Below are positions 37,401 through 39,475 of a stretch of 64,000 nt of DNA, piece after piece. Origin of the DNA: Plazaster borealis (taxonomy: Eukaryota > Echinodermata > Asteroidea > Forcipulatida > Labidiasteridae); contig CM037460.1 in the NCBI GenBank assembly GCA_021014325.1, positions 19,429,044 through 19,493,043 on the forward strand. Reading direction: 5' to 3'. Every line of letters starts with the position of its first letter. The stretch's first letter is position 1. The notes below the pieces were generated by a model, which worked only from the letters and a program-made list of their open reading frames with translations, did no database searches and was not told the DNA's origin. Made by a program: the position numbers and the translations under genes.

Positions 37401-38784
37401 TCGTTTGGACGTTAGTTGGGTACTTCCAAACGAAAATGTAAATTCCGTAACATATGTTGCATAAACATCTAAAAAACTTATCAGTATCTGCAGCTGCTGC
37501 TAGTGCTAGCAGAAACTGCTTTCGTATTTATCAATATTAACTGATGCTCAGGGTTTTAATACATTACAAAGTAGCAAGAAAGATGCCCCATAACTGCAGC
37601 CACACCCCCCCCCTTGCCTCACCTTTCCCTAAATTCAAATTCACATGCCGAATTCGGAAGACATTTGTTTTACTTGAAAATCAAGTAAGATGTATTAAAA
37701 AACAGTGGTTGTCCGAAAAACATCACCAGGACTGCTTTCAGCGGAACAATGAGCTTTTCATCAACAAAATGAGGAATTCCAAATGCTTGGTTCGACAGGA
37801 AATGTGGAGTGACCAACTCCACCTTACAGTACTGTTCAATTCAACACAAACGACCCATCTCATGATAAGTGCAGCCATTAAATTTCTCACATGTAACCAG
37901 AATGAGGCTGGAAGGGAAATCGATCAGGCCTTTCTCCTTAGCAACATGTTCCAAACTCAGATATAGCCAGGATATAAGCTGTTGTGTGCATGGCAGAGAA
38001 CAAGATGGTGGGAGTGTGGATGACAAAGCCAAGGTTAACCTGTTAATGTAAACAGTGTTGGTGTCAAGGTCATCCTGGGTAGACAATTATTAATAGGAGC
38101 TGTTGAGTGCTATGGTAACGGGTTTTATCATGGTTTAAAATTAGCCATGTATTCCTAGTCCAGTCAGAACTCGAGGCCTGTTACCGGCAGATTAGGTCAA
38201 CACGCACGGTCTCGGCCCCAGGGCGTCGTGTGGCCCTTCATTTTGTCCAAGTCTTGACCCTTGCACATGTACACACATTTTACAGATCAACAAACGCGAC
38301 TGAGTGAATGTTGCACGACAGGCAGCCTTTCGGCGGGCTCGCCTTTTTATTTTAGAGCGACCACGTCATTGGAGTGATTACGAACGCGTAGCAATTAATT
38401 TGCGATTATTAAAAGCACTGATGTGGTACTTTAATTAGTCAGTATTCAAATTGTGTCTGTGTCAACGACAGAATAAAGATTTTATCGTGAACACTACGTA
38501 CGAGTTCATTTCTTTTTAGTAACATGAACCTACAGGAACAAATGTAGGCCTAGTTCCCGCACCTGCACACACACAGACCACAGTGGAAAACGGTTCATTA
38601 GATGTGATTTAAAACACCGGTTATACCCAAACAGAACAAGTTTTCGTCTTGTCTTTTGACAGTCATGAAGCCAAGATGGCGTTCTACCAACCTGACCGGT
38701 TATACCGGTGATCAGAGCCACTCGTCTCGCCGAATCTCCATCGTTTTGGCACCCAGTCGACTGTACTGTGCTGCTTTGCGCCAT
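1341..38784 (-). CDS. GMDS: GDP-mannose 4,6-dehydratase gene, first four coding exons (join of 38692-38784, 6611-6655, 5798-5885, 1341-1450)
   Basis: Four minus-strand exons join in frame with GT-AG introns to give 112 residues that align end to end with the N-terminus of animal GMDS. The enzyme converts GDP-D-mannose to GDP-4-dehydro-6-deoxy-D-mannose in the cytosol, the first step of de novo GDP-L-fucose synthesis. Recognisable landmarks are the NADP-binding TGITGQDG loop (residues 26-33), the [11 protein letters not shown] segment, HYGDL and [13 protein letters not shown]. Exon phases agree throughout: 0 after exon 1, 0 after exon 2, 1 after exon 3 (split GAC codon), 0 after exon 4. Animal GMDS is about 370 residues, so roughly two thirds, including the catalytic Thr/Tyr-Lys region, should lie left of this window. 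It is divergent with the SAM-domain gene at 39301. Identification is from remembered family sequence, not a search, but the exon-by-exon agreement is strong. Confidence 0.95.
1514..2565. mobile_element. TIR-bounded element, ~1.05 kb, with internal foldback
   Basis: The ends are a perfect 16-bp inverted pair, CAATAAGCCATTTGCG at 1514-1529 and its complement at 2550-2565. Internal blocks GACGTTTAGCGCA followed by an AGG/AAC-TTTTGATTT-like stretch occur at about 1613 and 2201. There is a long inverted repeat near the right end. No coding sequence resembling a transposase is present, so it is a non-autonomous DNA element or a composite of two. Confidence 0.65.
2221..2543. repeat. Foldback: inverted arms of ~113 bp
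   Basis: The arm 2221-2334 (ATTTGAATAATGTCTTGTAC ... GGGGCAAGATTTT) is the imperfect reverse complement of 2431-2543, estimated by eye at over 80 percent identity. The loop is about 96 bp and contains a further small inverted pair (CCATACACA / TGTGTATGG). Confidence 0.75.
2806..2866 (+). mobile_element. Fragment of CAGGCCTGGAA-ended MITE (right end)
   Basis: Carries AAATCTTAAAG, GGGGCAACGGAGGCCATGG and a terminal TCCAGGCCT, the same blocks as the right part of the fuller copies at 8638 and 33319. The left terminus is missing. Confidence 0.5.
3458..3678 (-). mobile_element. CAGGGTTTGCCCT-ended MITE, copy 1
   Basis: About 220 bp. The reverse complement begins CAGGGTTTGCCCTTG and the forward strand begins CAGCGTTCTCCCTTAA. 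Interior blocks (CTGGCCAAATGC, CATCCCTATTTCATTTGAAAT, GACTAGTGAAATGACAAGCT) recur in copies at 10353, 18458 and 34236. It is flanked on both sides by CACGT, a candidate 5-bp target duplication. Confidence 0.8.
3926..4073 (+). mobile_element. GGGCCCAATTTC hairpin MITE, partial copy
   Basis: Left end GGGCCCAATTTCGTAGAGCT, then GCTTAAGCA and GGCTGGTAACC ... TCTGGTAAGCA. The right end is ATTGAGCCC. It is shorter than the roughly 190-bp full copies (for example 33436-33628). Confidence 0.75.
4385..5640. repeat. Minisatellite, 39-bp unit, about 32 copies
   Basis: Tandem units of GAGACCAAGMTAGAGWCCTC followed by AATGTCCGAGGGGTAGACC, with scattered substitutions, run for about 1.25 kb inside GMDS intron 3. 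Because 39 is divisible by three and the unit lacks stops in several frames, it creates repetitive 13-residue open frames on both strands, up to about 410 codons on the minus strand. These are best read as by-products of the array, not genes: they lie in an intron and have no nonrepetitive domain. The last units (5350-5640) are the most diverged, with 1-bp length changes. Confidence 0.95.
5798..5885 (-). CDS. GMDS: GMDS coding exon 3
   Basis: Encodes 29 residues plus one base, beginning [20 protein letters not shown], equivalent to the [19 protein letters not shown] block of the family. The RR pair and the serine run are NADP phosphate contacts in characterised GMD enzymes (family knowledge). 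The C-terminal part (MDTKTHQMK) is less conserved, as in other animals. The acceptor ends ACGAAG with a modest pyrimidine tract; the donor is GTAAGG. The exon ends in phase 1 and its final G joins AC of the next exon to make Asp. Confidence 0.93.
5886..6610 (-). other. GMDS intron 2
   Basis: A 725-bp intron, the shortest seen here. It contains a nearly complete CAGGGCTCGAA-ended element (6067-6386). Nothing else was identified. Confidence 0.85.
6067..6386 (+). mobile_element. CAGGGCTCGAA-ended MITE, copy in GMDS intron 2
   Basis: About 320 bp, from CAGGGCTCGAATTTGGGG to TAAATTTAAAGCCCTG. It is flanked by CTAGT on both sides (6062-6066 and 6387-6391), a convincing 5-bp target duplication. Interior landmarks are TCCACAAGACTACAGGGCTT, AAGACCAGTCA, TTTACTGGCCCGGTGCTTAA and GGCCTCGGGCCTGTGGCCCA. 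Other copies are at 7068, 20843-22003 and 28605. Confidence 0.8.
6611..6655 (-). CDS. GMDS: GMDS coding exon 2 (45-bp microexon)
   Basis: Encodes 15 residues, [15 protein letters not shown], matching the DGSYLAEFLLEKGYE segment of animal GMDS. The acceptor is a T-rich tract ending TATACAG and the donor is GTGAGT, a good consensus. The exon is exactly 15 codons and begins and ends in phase 0. Its DG completes the GxxGxxG-type NADP-binding loop begun in exon 1, so skipping it would keep frame but destroy cofactor binding. It lies 32 kb from exon 1 and 725 bp from exon 3. Confidence 0.94.
6868..6946 (-). repeat. tRNA-like sequence (tRNA-derived SINE head or tRNA pseudogene)
   Basis: The reverse complement shows a D-arm TAGCTCAGTTGGTAGAG (A box) and GCAGGTTCAAATCCCGC (B box/T arm), spaced as in a tRNA. 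The acceptor stem does not pair well and the anticodon stem has a mismatch, with the loop reading ACGTTAA. It is therefore a tRNA-derived element or pseudogene and not a clean tRNA gene. Confidence 0.7.
7068..7451 (+). mobile_element. CAGGGCTCGAA-ended MITE, second copy
   Basis: Begins CAGGGCTTGAATTTGGGG and ends TAAATTTCGAGCCCTG, about 384 bp, with the family's interior blocks (TCCACAAGATCGCAGGACTT, CACTGGCCTTGGGCCTGTGA). Confidence 0.8.
7489..7942 (+). repeat. Dispersed repeat, copy 2 of the 131-590 segment
   Basis: Near-colinear with 131-590 in the same orientation, with scattered substitutions and small indels. It ends at GGCCGGGACTGTAGATCT. With copy 1 it brackets GMDS exons 2-4. Confidence 0.8.
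8638..8776 (+). mobile_element. CAGRCCTGGAA-ended MITE, 139 bp
   Basis: Left end CAGACCTGGAATT and right end AATTCCAGGCCTG are inverted repeats. The interior carries GGCCACGGAGGCCATGGCCT, TGGTGCCCCTTC and AAATGGCCTTGTCCTCTC. A larger copy with an insertion is at 33319-33669. Confidence 0.75.
8850..9257. mobile_element. TIR MITE with partial tandem duplication
   Basis: The left end (GTAAGAATTTCCAGTGACACC ... AGTTAAATCTCTC) is the inverse of GAGAGATTTAACGACATGGTGTCACCG...CTTAG ending at 9067. The right part is then repeated at 9088-9257 (GTTGAGTTCAACGGTTCCT through TTAGTTTATTGTCYTAYCACC). TTGAGTTCAA is itself a palindrome. The right end resembles that of the foldback at 58185. Confidence 0.65.
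9752..9947 (+). mobile_element. GGGCCCAATTTC hairpin MITE
   Basis: About 196 bp, GGGCCAATTTCATAAAGCTG to TTTATGAAATTGGGCCC. The interior TACCAGTCACAG and TTTGGCTGGTAACC are family blocks, in the orientation opposite to 33436. Confidence 0.85.
10353..10571 (+). mobile_element. CAGGGTTTGCCCT-ended MITE, copy 2
   Basis: About 219 bp, CAGGGTTTGCCCTGAAATTC to AAGGGAGACCCCTG. The interior is colinear with the inverse of 3458-3678. Flanks CATTA and CATTT are a near-match candidate target duplication. Confidence 0.8.
10711..10864 (+). mobile_element. GGGCCCAATTTC hairpin MITE, internally deleted
   Basis: Has GGGTCTAATTTCATGC on the left, AAGGTTACCAGCCGAAATACC inside and TAAAGTTGGGCCC on the right. 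It is shorter than full copies. Confidence 0.65.
11105..11656. mobile_element. TIR element, ~550 bp (ATAGACCATGCAAGTCTCGCG ends)
   Basis: TAGACCATGCAAGTCTCGCG on the left pairs with CGCGAGACTTGCACAGTCTA on the right, about 25 bp with few mismatches. The interior is AT-rich with no open frame of note. It is a non-autonomous DNA transposon of unassigned superfamily. Confidence 0.75.
12655..12846 (-). mobile_element. tRNA-derived SINE (group 1), near full length
   Basis: The reverse complement starts with a tRNA-like head: GGTGGTCTAGTGGTAAGACA (A box), then GGTCGTGGGTTTGAATCC (B box). A roughly 110-bp body follows, ending in GGTAAACAACAAATCATATT and CTTTATCCC. Same family as 30079-30269, 30372-30520 and 32800-32920. 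Confidence 0.85.
12960..13035 (+). mobile_element. Group-1 SINE, 3' fragment
   Basis: Contains ACAGTGCTATAATGTAAAAC, ATCGGTGTAAGGGCC and AAACAAATCATATT, matching the 3' body of the group-1 SINE. It is preceded by a TTATC repeat (about 12957-12975). Confidence 0.55.
13540..13640. repeat. Simple-sequence T/A-rich tract (TTTTA/TTA-like)
   Basis: About 100 bp of TTATT, TTTTA and TTTTTATT runs without other structure. Confidence 0.85.
14979..15173 (+). mobile_element. GGGCCCAATTTC hairpin MITE
   Basis: About 195 bp, GGGCCCAGTTTCACAGAGCT to AGCTCTATGAAGTTGGGA. It includes AAGGTTACCGGCCAAAATA and TTTGTGACTGGTATTCTGCT, as in the 33436 copy. Confidence 0.85.
17326..17478 (-). mobile_element. Degraded TTAA-family element fragment
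   Basis: Shares ACTACTTCAAAGGGAA-like, CTCAAAAATACTATCAACAG and CACCAAGTAATTTGACATGG blocks with the inverse of the 52468-52862 element. It ends in CCTTTAAGG containing TTAA. The left half is missing. Confidence 0.5.
18395..18852 (-). mobile_element. CCAGAGCTGCCA-ended element split by another insertion
   Basis: CCCAGAGCTGCCATGG at the left is inverse to TTGGCAGCTCTGG at 18841-18852. The sequence ATCAGGGAGA recurs four times inside (about 18434, 18693, 18758 and 18830). The interval 18458-18689 is a separate CAGGGTTTGCCCT element, so the host element is about 226 bp without it. Confidence 0.65.
18458..18689 (-). mobile_element. CAGGGTTTGCCCT-ended MITE, copy 3 (nested)
   Basis: Colinear with 3458-3678 (CAGCGTTCTCCCTTAACAGT ... 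GGGCAAACTCTG). Flanked by CAATC on both sides, a 5-bp target duplication within the host element. It also carries an extra TACAAGTACATGTAG segment relative to copy 1. Confidence 0.8.
19349..19460. repeat. Microsatellites: (CA)n at ~19349-19368 and (TC)n at ~19439-19457
   Basis: Two dinucleotide runs separated by about 70 bp. A consensus CRE, TGACGTCA, lies downstream at 19493-19500. Confidence 0.85.
20341..20512. mobile_element. Foldback MITE, 172 bp, 22-bp perfect terminal inverted repeats
   Basis: The ends CATCTTGTTCAAGGGGCAGA(TT) at 20341-20362 and their exact complement at 20491-20512 bound an interior with a second inverted pair (TGAACACTCG / CGAGTGTTCA) and a small hairpin GAGTCTTCGACTC. 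The whole unit can fold into a long stem-loop. Confidence 0.85.
20843..22003. mobile_element. Cluster of four CAGGGCTCGAA-family copies in alternating orientation
   Basis: Reverse partial copy about 20843-21060 (starts AAATTTACACTGGACCGCAG), forward copy about 21080-21415 (to GTGTAAATTTCAAGCCCTG), reverse fragment about 21416-21546 and forward full copy 21609-22003 (CAGGGCTCGAATTTGGGC to AATTCAAGCC). Adjacent opposite copies could pair. Boundaries between copies are approximate. Confidence 0.75.
22555..22800 (+). mobile_element. tRNA-derived SINE-like element with 23-bp tandem repeat
   Basis: GGTTGGCTCAGTG resembles an A box and CACCGGTTTCGAATCCCACC a B box. Downstream, GATTGGGTTTTCAGTCCCTA(CCT) is repeated about three times (22639-22708), followed by a pyrimidine-rich tail ending in a (CATC)n run at about 22780-22795. 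Confidence 0.6.
24406..24777 (+). mobile_element. TTAA-family 1 MITE, full copy
   Basis: TTAA, then AGGCACTGTACAACGTTTGG at the left and CAAACGTGTTCAGTGCCT then TTAA at the right: about 25-bp terminal inverted repeats with TTAA on both sides, as in piggyBac-type insertions. A central palindrome GACTTCTTGCAAGAAGCC is present. About 372 bp, no transposase. Confidence 0.88.
25183..25387. mobile_element. MITE with ~40-bp imperfect terminal inverted repeats
   Basis: ATAAGCTTTTTTCACACGA ... AATGTCCCTTGCA on the left is inverse to GCAAGGGACC ... TCGTGTGAAAAGGGCTATAG on the right. The unit is about 205 bp. A perfect palindrome GGGCTTTTTAAAGCCC lies just upstream (25153-25168). Confidence 0.7.
26053..26340 (+). 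mobile_element. Element related to TTAA families (family 4 fragment)
   Basis: Shares GAAATGCTGTACTTTTTAAG, AGAAATGAGT, TTTGATCYCGYGAGTC, and AAACTTTCACAGGTTTGTTA with the outer element at 47579-48410. The right end resembles family 1 (TTTCACAGGYTTGTTATTT). Ends are not clearly defined. Confidence 0.55.
26367..26735 (+). mobile_element. TTAA-family 1 MITE, full copy
   Basis: TTAAAAGGTATCGTACTCGT on the left and CTGTGTTCAGTGCCTTTAA on the right, 369 bp with TTAA on both sides and the family's central TTCTTGCAAGAA palindrome. Confidence 0.85.
27497..27585. repeat. Short tandem array of GTACGTAC / CAGGCAGGGACGTAC motifs
   Basis: Three imperfect units of ACAGGCAGGGACGTACGTAC type (27504-27583). 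GTACGTAC is palindromic, so the array can form multiple small hairpins. Confidence 0.7.
27617..28012 (-). mobile_element. TTAA-family 2 MITE, inverted copy
   Basis: Left GATTGTATACGTTTGGTAAT and right ATTACCAAAAGTATACAGAC then CCTTTAA match the inverse of 52468-52862. The interior has the same TTTTGATATATTGCCGAAAA and CAATCTGAGAAA...TAACGCTTCTTAGATT central hairpin. Confidence 0.8.
28268..28615. mobile_element. Two partial CAGGCCTGGAA-family copies
   Basis: Partial copies start at CAGGCCTAAAATTTC (28268-28440) and CAGGCCTGAAGC (28502-about 28600). They share TGGCCTTGGTGCCCC, AAAGTGCC and TTGCCTTGGTCCCCCTTG with copies at 8638 and 33319. Right ends are not found. Confidence 0.5.
28605..28905 (+). 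mobile_element. CAGGGCTCGAA-family copy, ends lost
   Basis: Carries AAAAATCTACAAGACAACAG, GGGCTTGTAGCTCAAAACTT, TTTTACTGGACTAAAC, GACCGCCGGACATGTCCGGT and TTTACTAGCCCGAG. GACATGTC with its GC-rich flanks forms a perfect short palindrome. A 137-codon open frame crosses it and is not taken as a gene. Confidence 0.65.
30079..30269 (-). mobile_element. tRNA-derived SINE (group 1), full copy
   Basis: The reverse complement runs GGGCTAGCTCGGTGGTCTGG (A box), GGTCGTGGGTTCGAATCCC (B box), then the common body to TTCTTTATCCCTGATGC. It is head-to-head with the plus-strand copy at 30372. Confidence 0.87.
30372..30520 (+). mobile_element. tRNA-derived SINE (group 1), plus-strand copy
   Basis: Starts GGGCTAGCTCGGTGGTCTAG, B box GGTTGTGGGTTCCAATCCC, then ACTGAGTATACAGTGCTTAA. 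The 3' body is truncated. Its upstream flank is the inverse of the flank of 30079-30269 (TTCGAACTGC...CTAG). Confidence 0.83.
32800..32920 (+). mobile_element. Group-1 SINE, 5'-truncated copy
   Basis: Starts inside the head (GTTGTGGGTTCGAATCCCAC), then continues AAGTACTGAGTATACAGTGC, ATCGGTGTAAGGGTAAAAAC and TTCTTTATCCC. The A-box part is missing. Confidence 0.8.
33319..33669 (+). mobile_element. CAGGCCTGGAA-ended MITE interrupted by a hairpin MITE
   Basis: Ends CAGGCCTGGAAATTC (33319) and ATTCCAGGCCTG (to 33669) are inverted repeats. The middle is occupied by the complete GGGCCC hairpin element 33436-33628. Removing it leaves about 158 bp colinear with 8638-8776. Confidence 0.8.
33436..33628 (+). 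mobile_element. GGGCCCAATTTC hairpin MITE, reference full copy (nested)
   Basis: 193 bp. GGGCACAATTTCATAGAACT GCTTAAGCA pairs with TGCTTAAGCAGCTCTATGAA GTTGGGCCC at the other end. Inside, GCTTACCAG and CTGGTATCC plus GCTAAGCAGAAAA form further stems. No open frame. Confidence 0.88.
33856..34160 (+). mobile_element. tRNA-Leu/Ser-like SINE (group 2)
   Basis: Head: TGTCATGGCCGAGAGCGGTT (A box of a long-variable-arm tRNA), a long variable arm, then GGGTGTGGGTTCGAATCCCG (B box). The body has ACTTGAGCAAGACACTTAAC and CACCCGGGGGTATAAATGGG, a pattern seen in SINEs of aquatic animals (established knowledge, not searched). Confidence 0.85.
34236..34450 (+). mobile_element. CAGGGTTTGCCCT-ended MITE, copy 4
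   Basis: Begins CAGGGTTTGCCCTTCAC and is colinear with 10353-10571 (TTGTCATTTCACGAGTC, ACTGGTCCTCATTTG, GCATTTGGCCAG). The right terminus is degraded to ACTTATAAGGCAG. Confidence 0.75.
35005..35182. mobile_element. CAGGGTTCTCCC-ended MITE, 178 bp
   Basis: CAGGGTTCTCCC on the left and GGGAGAACCCTG on the right are a perfect 12-bp inverted pair. The interior has GATACGCGATTTGCGAGCCG ATACGCG. No target duplication is clear. Confidence 0.7.
35407..35478. repeat. 12-bp tandem repeat (AGCAACAGCCTT), ~5 copies
   Basis: Units GGCAACACCCTT, AGCAACAGCCTT (twice), GGCAACAGCCTT and GGCAACAGCGGC follow in register and end in AGCCACAGCCGCC. The period is divisible by three. Confidence 0.85.
35671..35850 (+). 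mobile_element. GGGCCCAATTTC hairpin MITE, right end missing
   Basis: GGACCAACTTCATAGAGCTG on the left, then AAAAATGAGCAGAATACCAG and TTTCGGCTGGTAACCTTATT. It lacks the closing GGGCCC. Confidence 0.7.
36860..36977. mobile_element. Short hairpin MITE (118 bp), related ends
   Basis: GGCCCAATTTCATGGCTCTG CTTACCGCAGAATTTTGCGCTTAA is inverse to TTAAGCGCAGAATTCTGGGT AAGCAGAGCCATGAAATTGG: almost the whole unit is stem, with a loop of about 25 bp. It directly abuts the next element. Confidence 0.8.
36981..37171 (+). mobile_element. GGGCCCAATTTC hairpin MITE, full copy
   Basis: GGCCCAATTTCACACAGCTG to CAGCTCTATAAAATGGGGCC C, about 191 bp. The interior is colinear with 33436-33628. Confidence 0.85.
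37319..37510. mobile_element. Foldback, 192 bp, 20-bp perfect TIRs (GCTAGCACTAGCAGCAGCTG)
   Basis: The left arm 37319-37338 exactly complements 37491-37510 and the pairing continues imperfectly (GATACTGA / TCAGTATC). An inner pair, TTTTCGTTTGGA / TCCAAACGAAAA, and CATATG motifs extend the stem. Confidence 0.85.
38671..38681 (+). promoter_or_regulatory. YY1-like motif (CCAAGATGGCG)
   Basis: Matches the animal YY1 consensus (core AAGATGGCG). It lies 10 bp inside GMDS intron 1, about 110 bp downstream of the GMDS start codon, a position where YY1 sites are often found in housekeeping genes (established knowledge). Confidence 0.5.
38692..38784 (-). CDS. GMDS: GMDS coding exon 1
   Basis: Encodes 31 residues from MAQSSTVQ to ALITGITGQ. 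The start ATG at 38784 sits in a good Kozak context (A at -3, G at +4). It gives an N-terminus close in length to the vertebrate enzyme (about 34 residues before the same junction). The frame stays open upstream to another ATG at 38910, but that stretch is low-complexity, cysteine-rich and has a CA repeat, so it is more likely 5' UTR. The exon ends CAG followed by GTTGGT, a somewhat weak donor. The last six residues form the first half of the glycine-rich dinucleotide loop, which is completed by exon 2. Confidence 0.93.
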
Positions 38785-39300
38785 GTTGTCAAAAAGGAAT
38801 GGTCTACAACTCAACGCTTTCAAATAGCAGTGCATTGAATAATGTGCATAGTGCACACACGACACACACACACACACGTTGCATGTTACGTGGCTGGTGC
38901 TTTCATTCACAAGCCCACTGAAGACAGGGTCAAACAGTCATCACGTGCGCACACACGGCACTCTGATTGGCCAATGGCGTGCGCATATATAAATACTTTA
39001 TCATGTGATTACCATAATATCAAACATGGACGTGTCGGGGCAAGCCGCGTTCACAAGCAGACCTGGGCATTACGTCATGGGGACCGTCGCCGGTTAAAAG
39101 GACCTGATACACTCCCCCGGCCAATGGGGTCGCAAAGAACACATACCAAGGGGTGGAGCAACGATACCACTACCATTCATTTAGCCAAAAAATAGTAGTA
39201 AACATCATCTGACGGTCAAAGAATCATTCCGGAGTAGACTTCACTCGCGGTAAAAACAACAACCCACCATTTCATTTTCAACCGGCATCGTGGTAAAAAC
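38785..39300. promoter_or_regulatory. Candidate bidirectional promoter between GMDS and the SAM-domain gene
   Basis: The 516-bp interval between divergent start codons includes both 5' UTRs. Visible elements are an E-box CACGTG (38942-38947), a palindromic double CCAAT box ATTGGCCAAT (38966-38975), a TATA-like TATATAAATA (38986-38995), a CRE-like TTACGTCA (39070-39077) and another CCAAT at about 39122. A CA repeat lies at about 38862-38877. The TATA on the plus strand would favour transcription towards the SAM gene. Start sites are not determined. Confidence 0.7.
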
Positions 39301-39475
39301 ATGAACGACATCGGTATTAACAAATTTCTAGGACCCCTCGGTTTACTCCAATATGCTGAAATATTCCAAATTAAGGGATACGATGTGGAGAGTGATTTCT
39401 GTACCTTGGATAAAGGCGATCTTGACGCGATGAACATCACCAACGCTGGACACAGAGAGACGATTCTCCAAGCAG
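39301..39475 (+). CDS. SAM-gene coding exon 1 (SAM domain 1)
   Basis: Opens with MNDIGINKFLGPLGLLQYAE; 58 codons plus one base. This ATG is chosen because an in-frame TAG lies 66 bp upstream (39235-39237) with no other Met between, and A is at -3. Conserved hydrophobics (F9, L13, L16, Y18, F22, L41, I46) and GHRETIL at the end match the SAM fold. The donor is GTTAGT. The exon covers a full SAM domain and ends in phase 1. Confidence 0.88.

Larger units (their letters stand above)
6656..38691 (-). other. GMDS intron 1 (32 kb)
   Basis: Separates exon 1 from exon 2. No nested protein-coding gene was recognised; open frames here are short and repetitive or fall in transposons. Repeats are listed separately. 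Stretches of more than 300 bp with nothing assigned include 9260-9750, 9950-10350, 11660-12640, 13040-14500, 15180-17320, 17480-18390, 18860-20340, 22810-24400, 26740-27490, 29000-30075, 30520-32790, 34460-35000 and 35860-36855. These are AT-rich, with scattered microsatellites and homopolymers. Confidence 0.85.

Noticed and set aside
37544..37966. 140-codon plus-strand open frame
   Set aside because: Composition is not protein-like over a domain and no family is recognised; it lies in GMDS intron 1 antisense to the gene.
38785..38910. N-terminal extension of GMDS from an upstream in-frame ATG at 38910
   Set aside because: It would add 42 cysteine/histidine-rich residues derived partly from a CA repeat; the ATG at 38784 has a better context and matches the family length.
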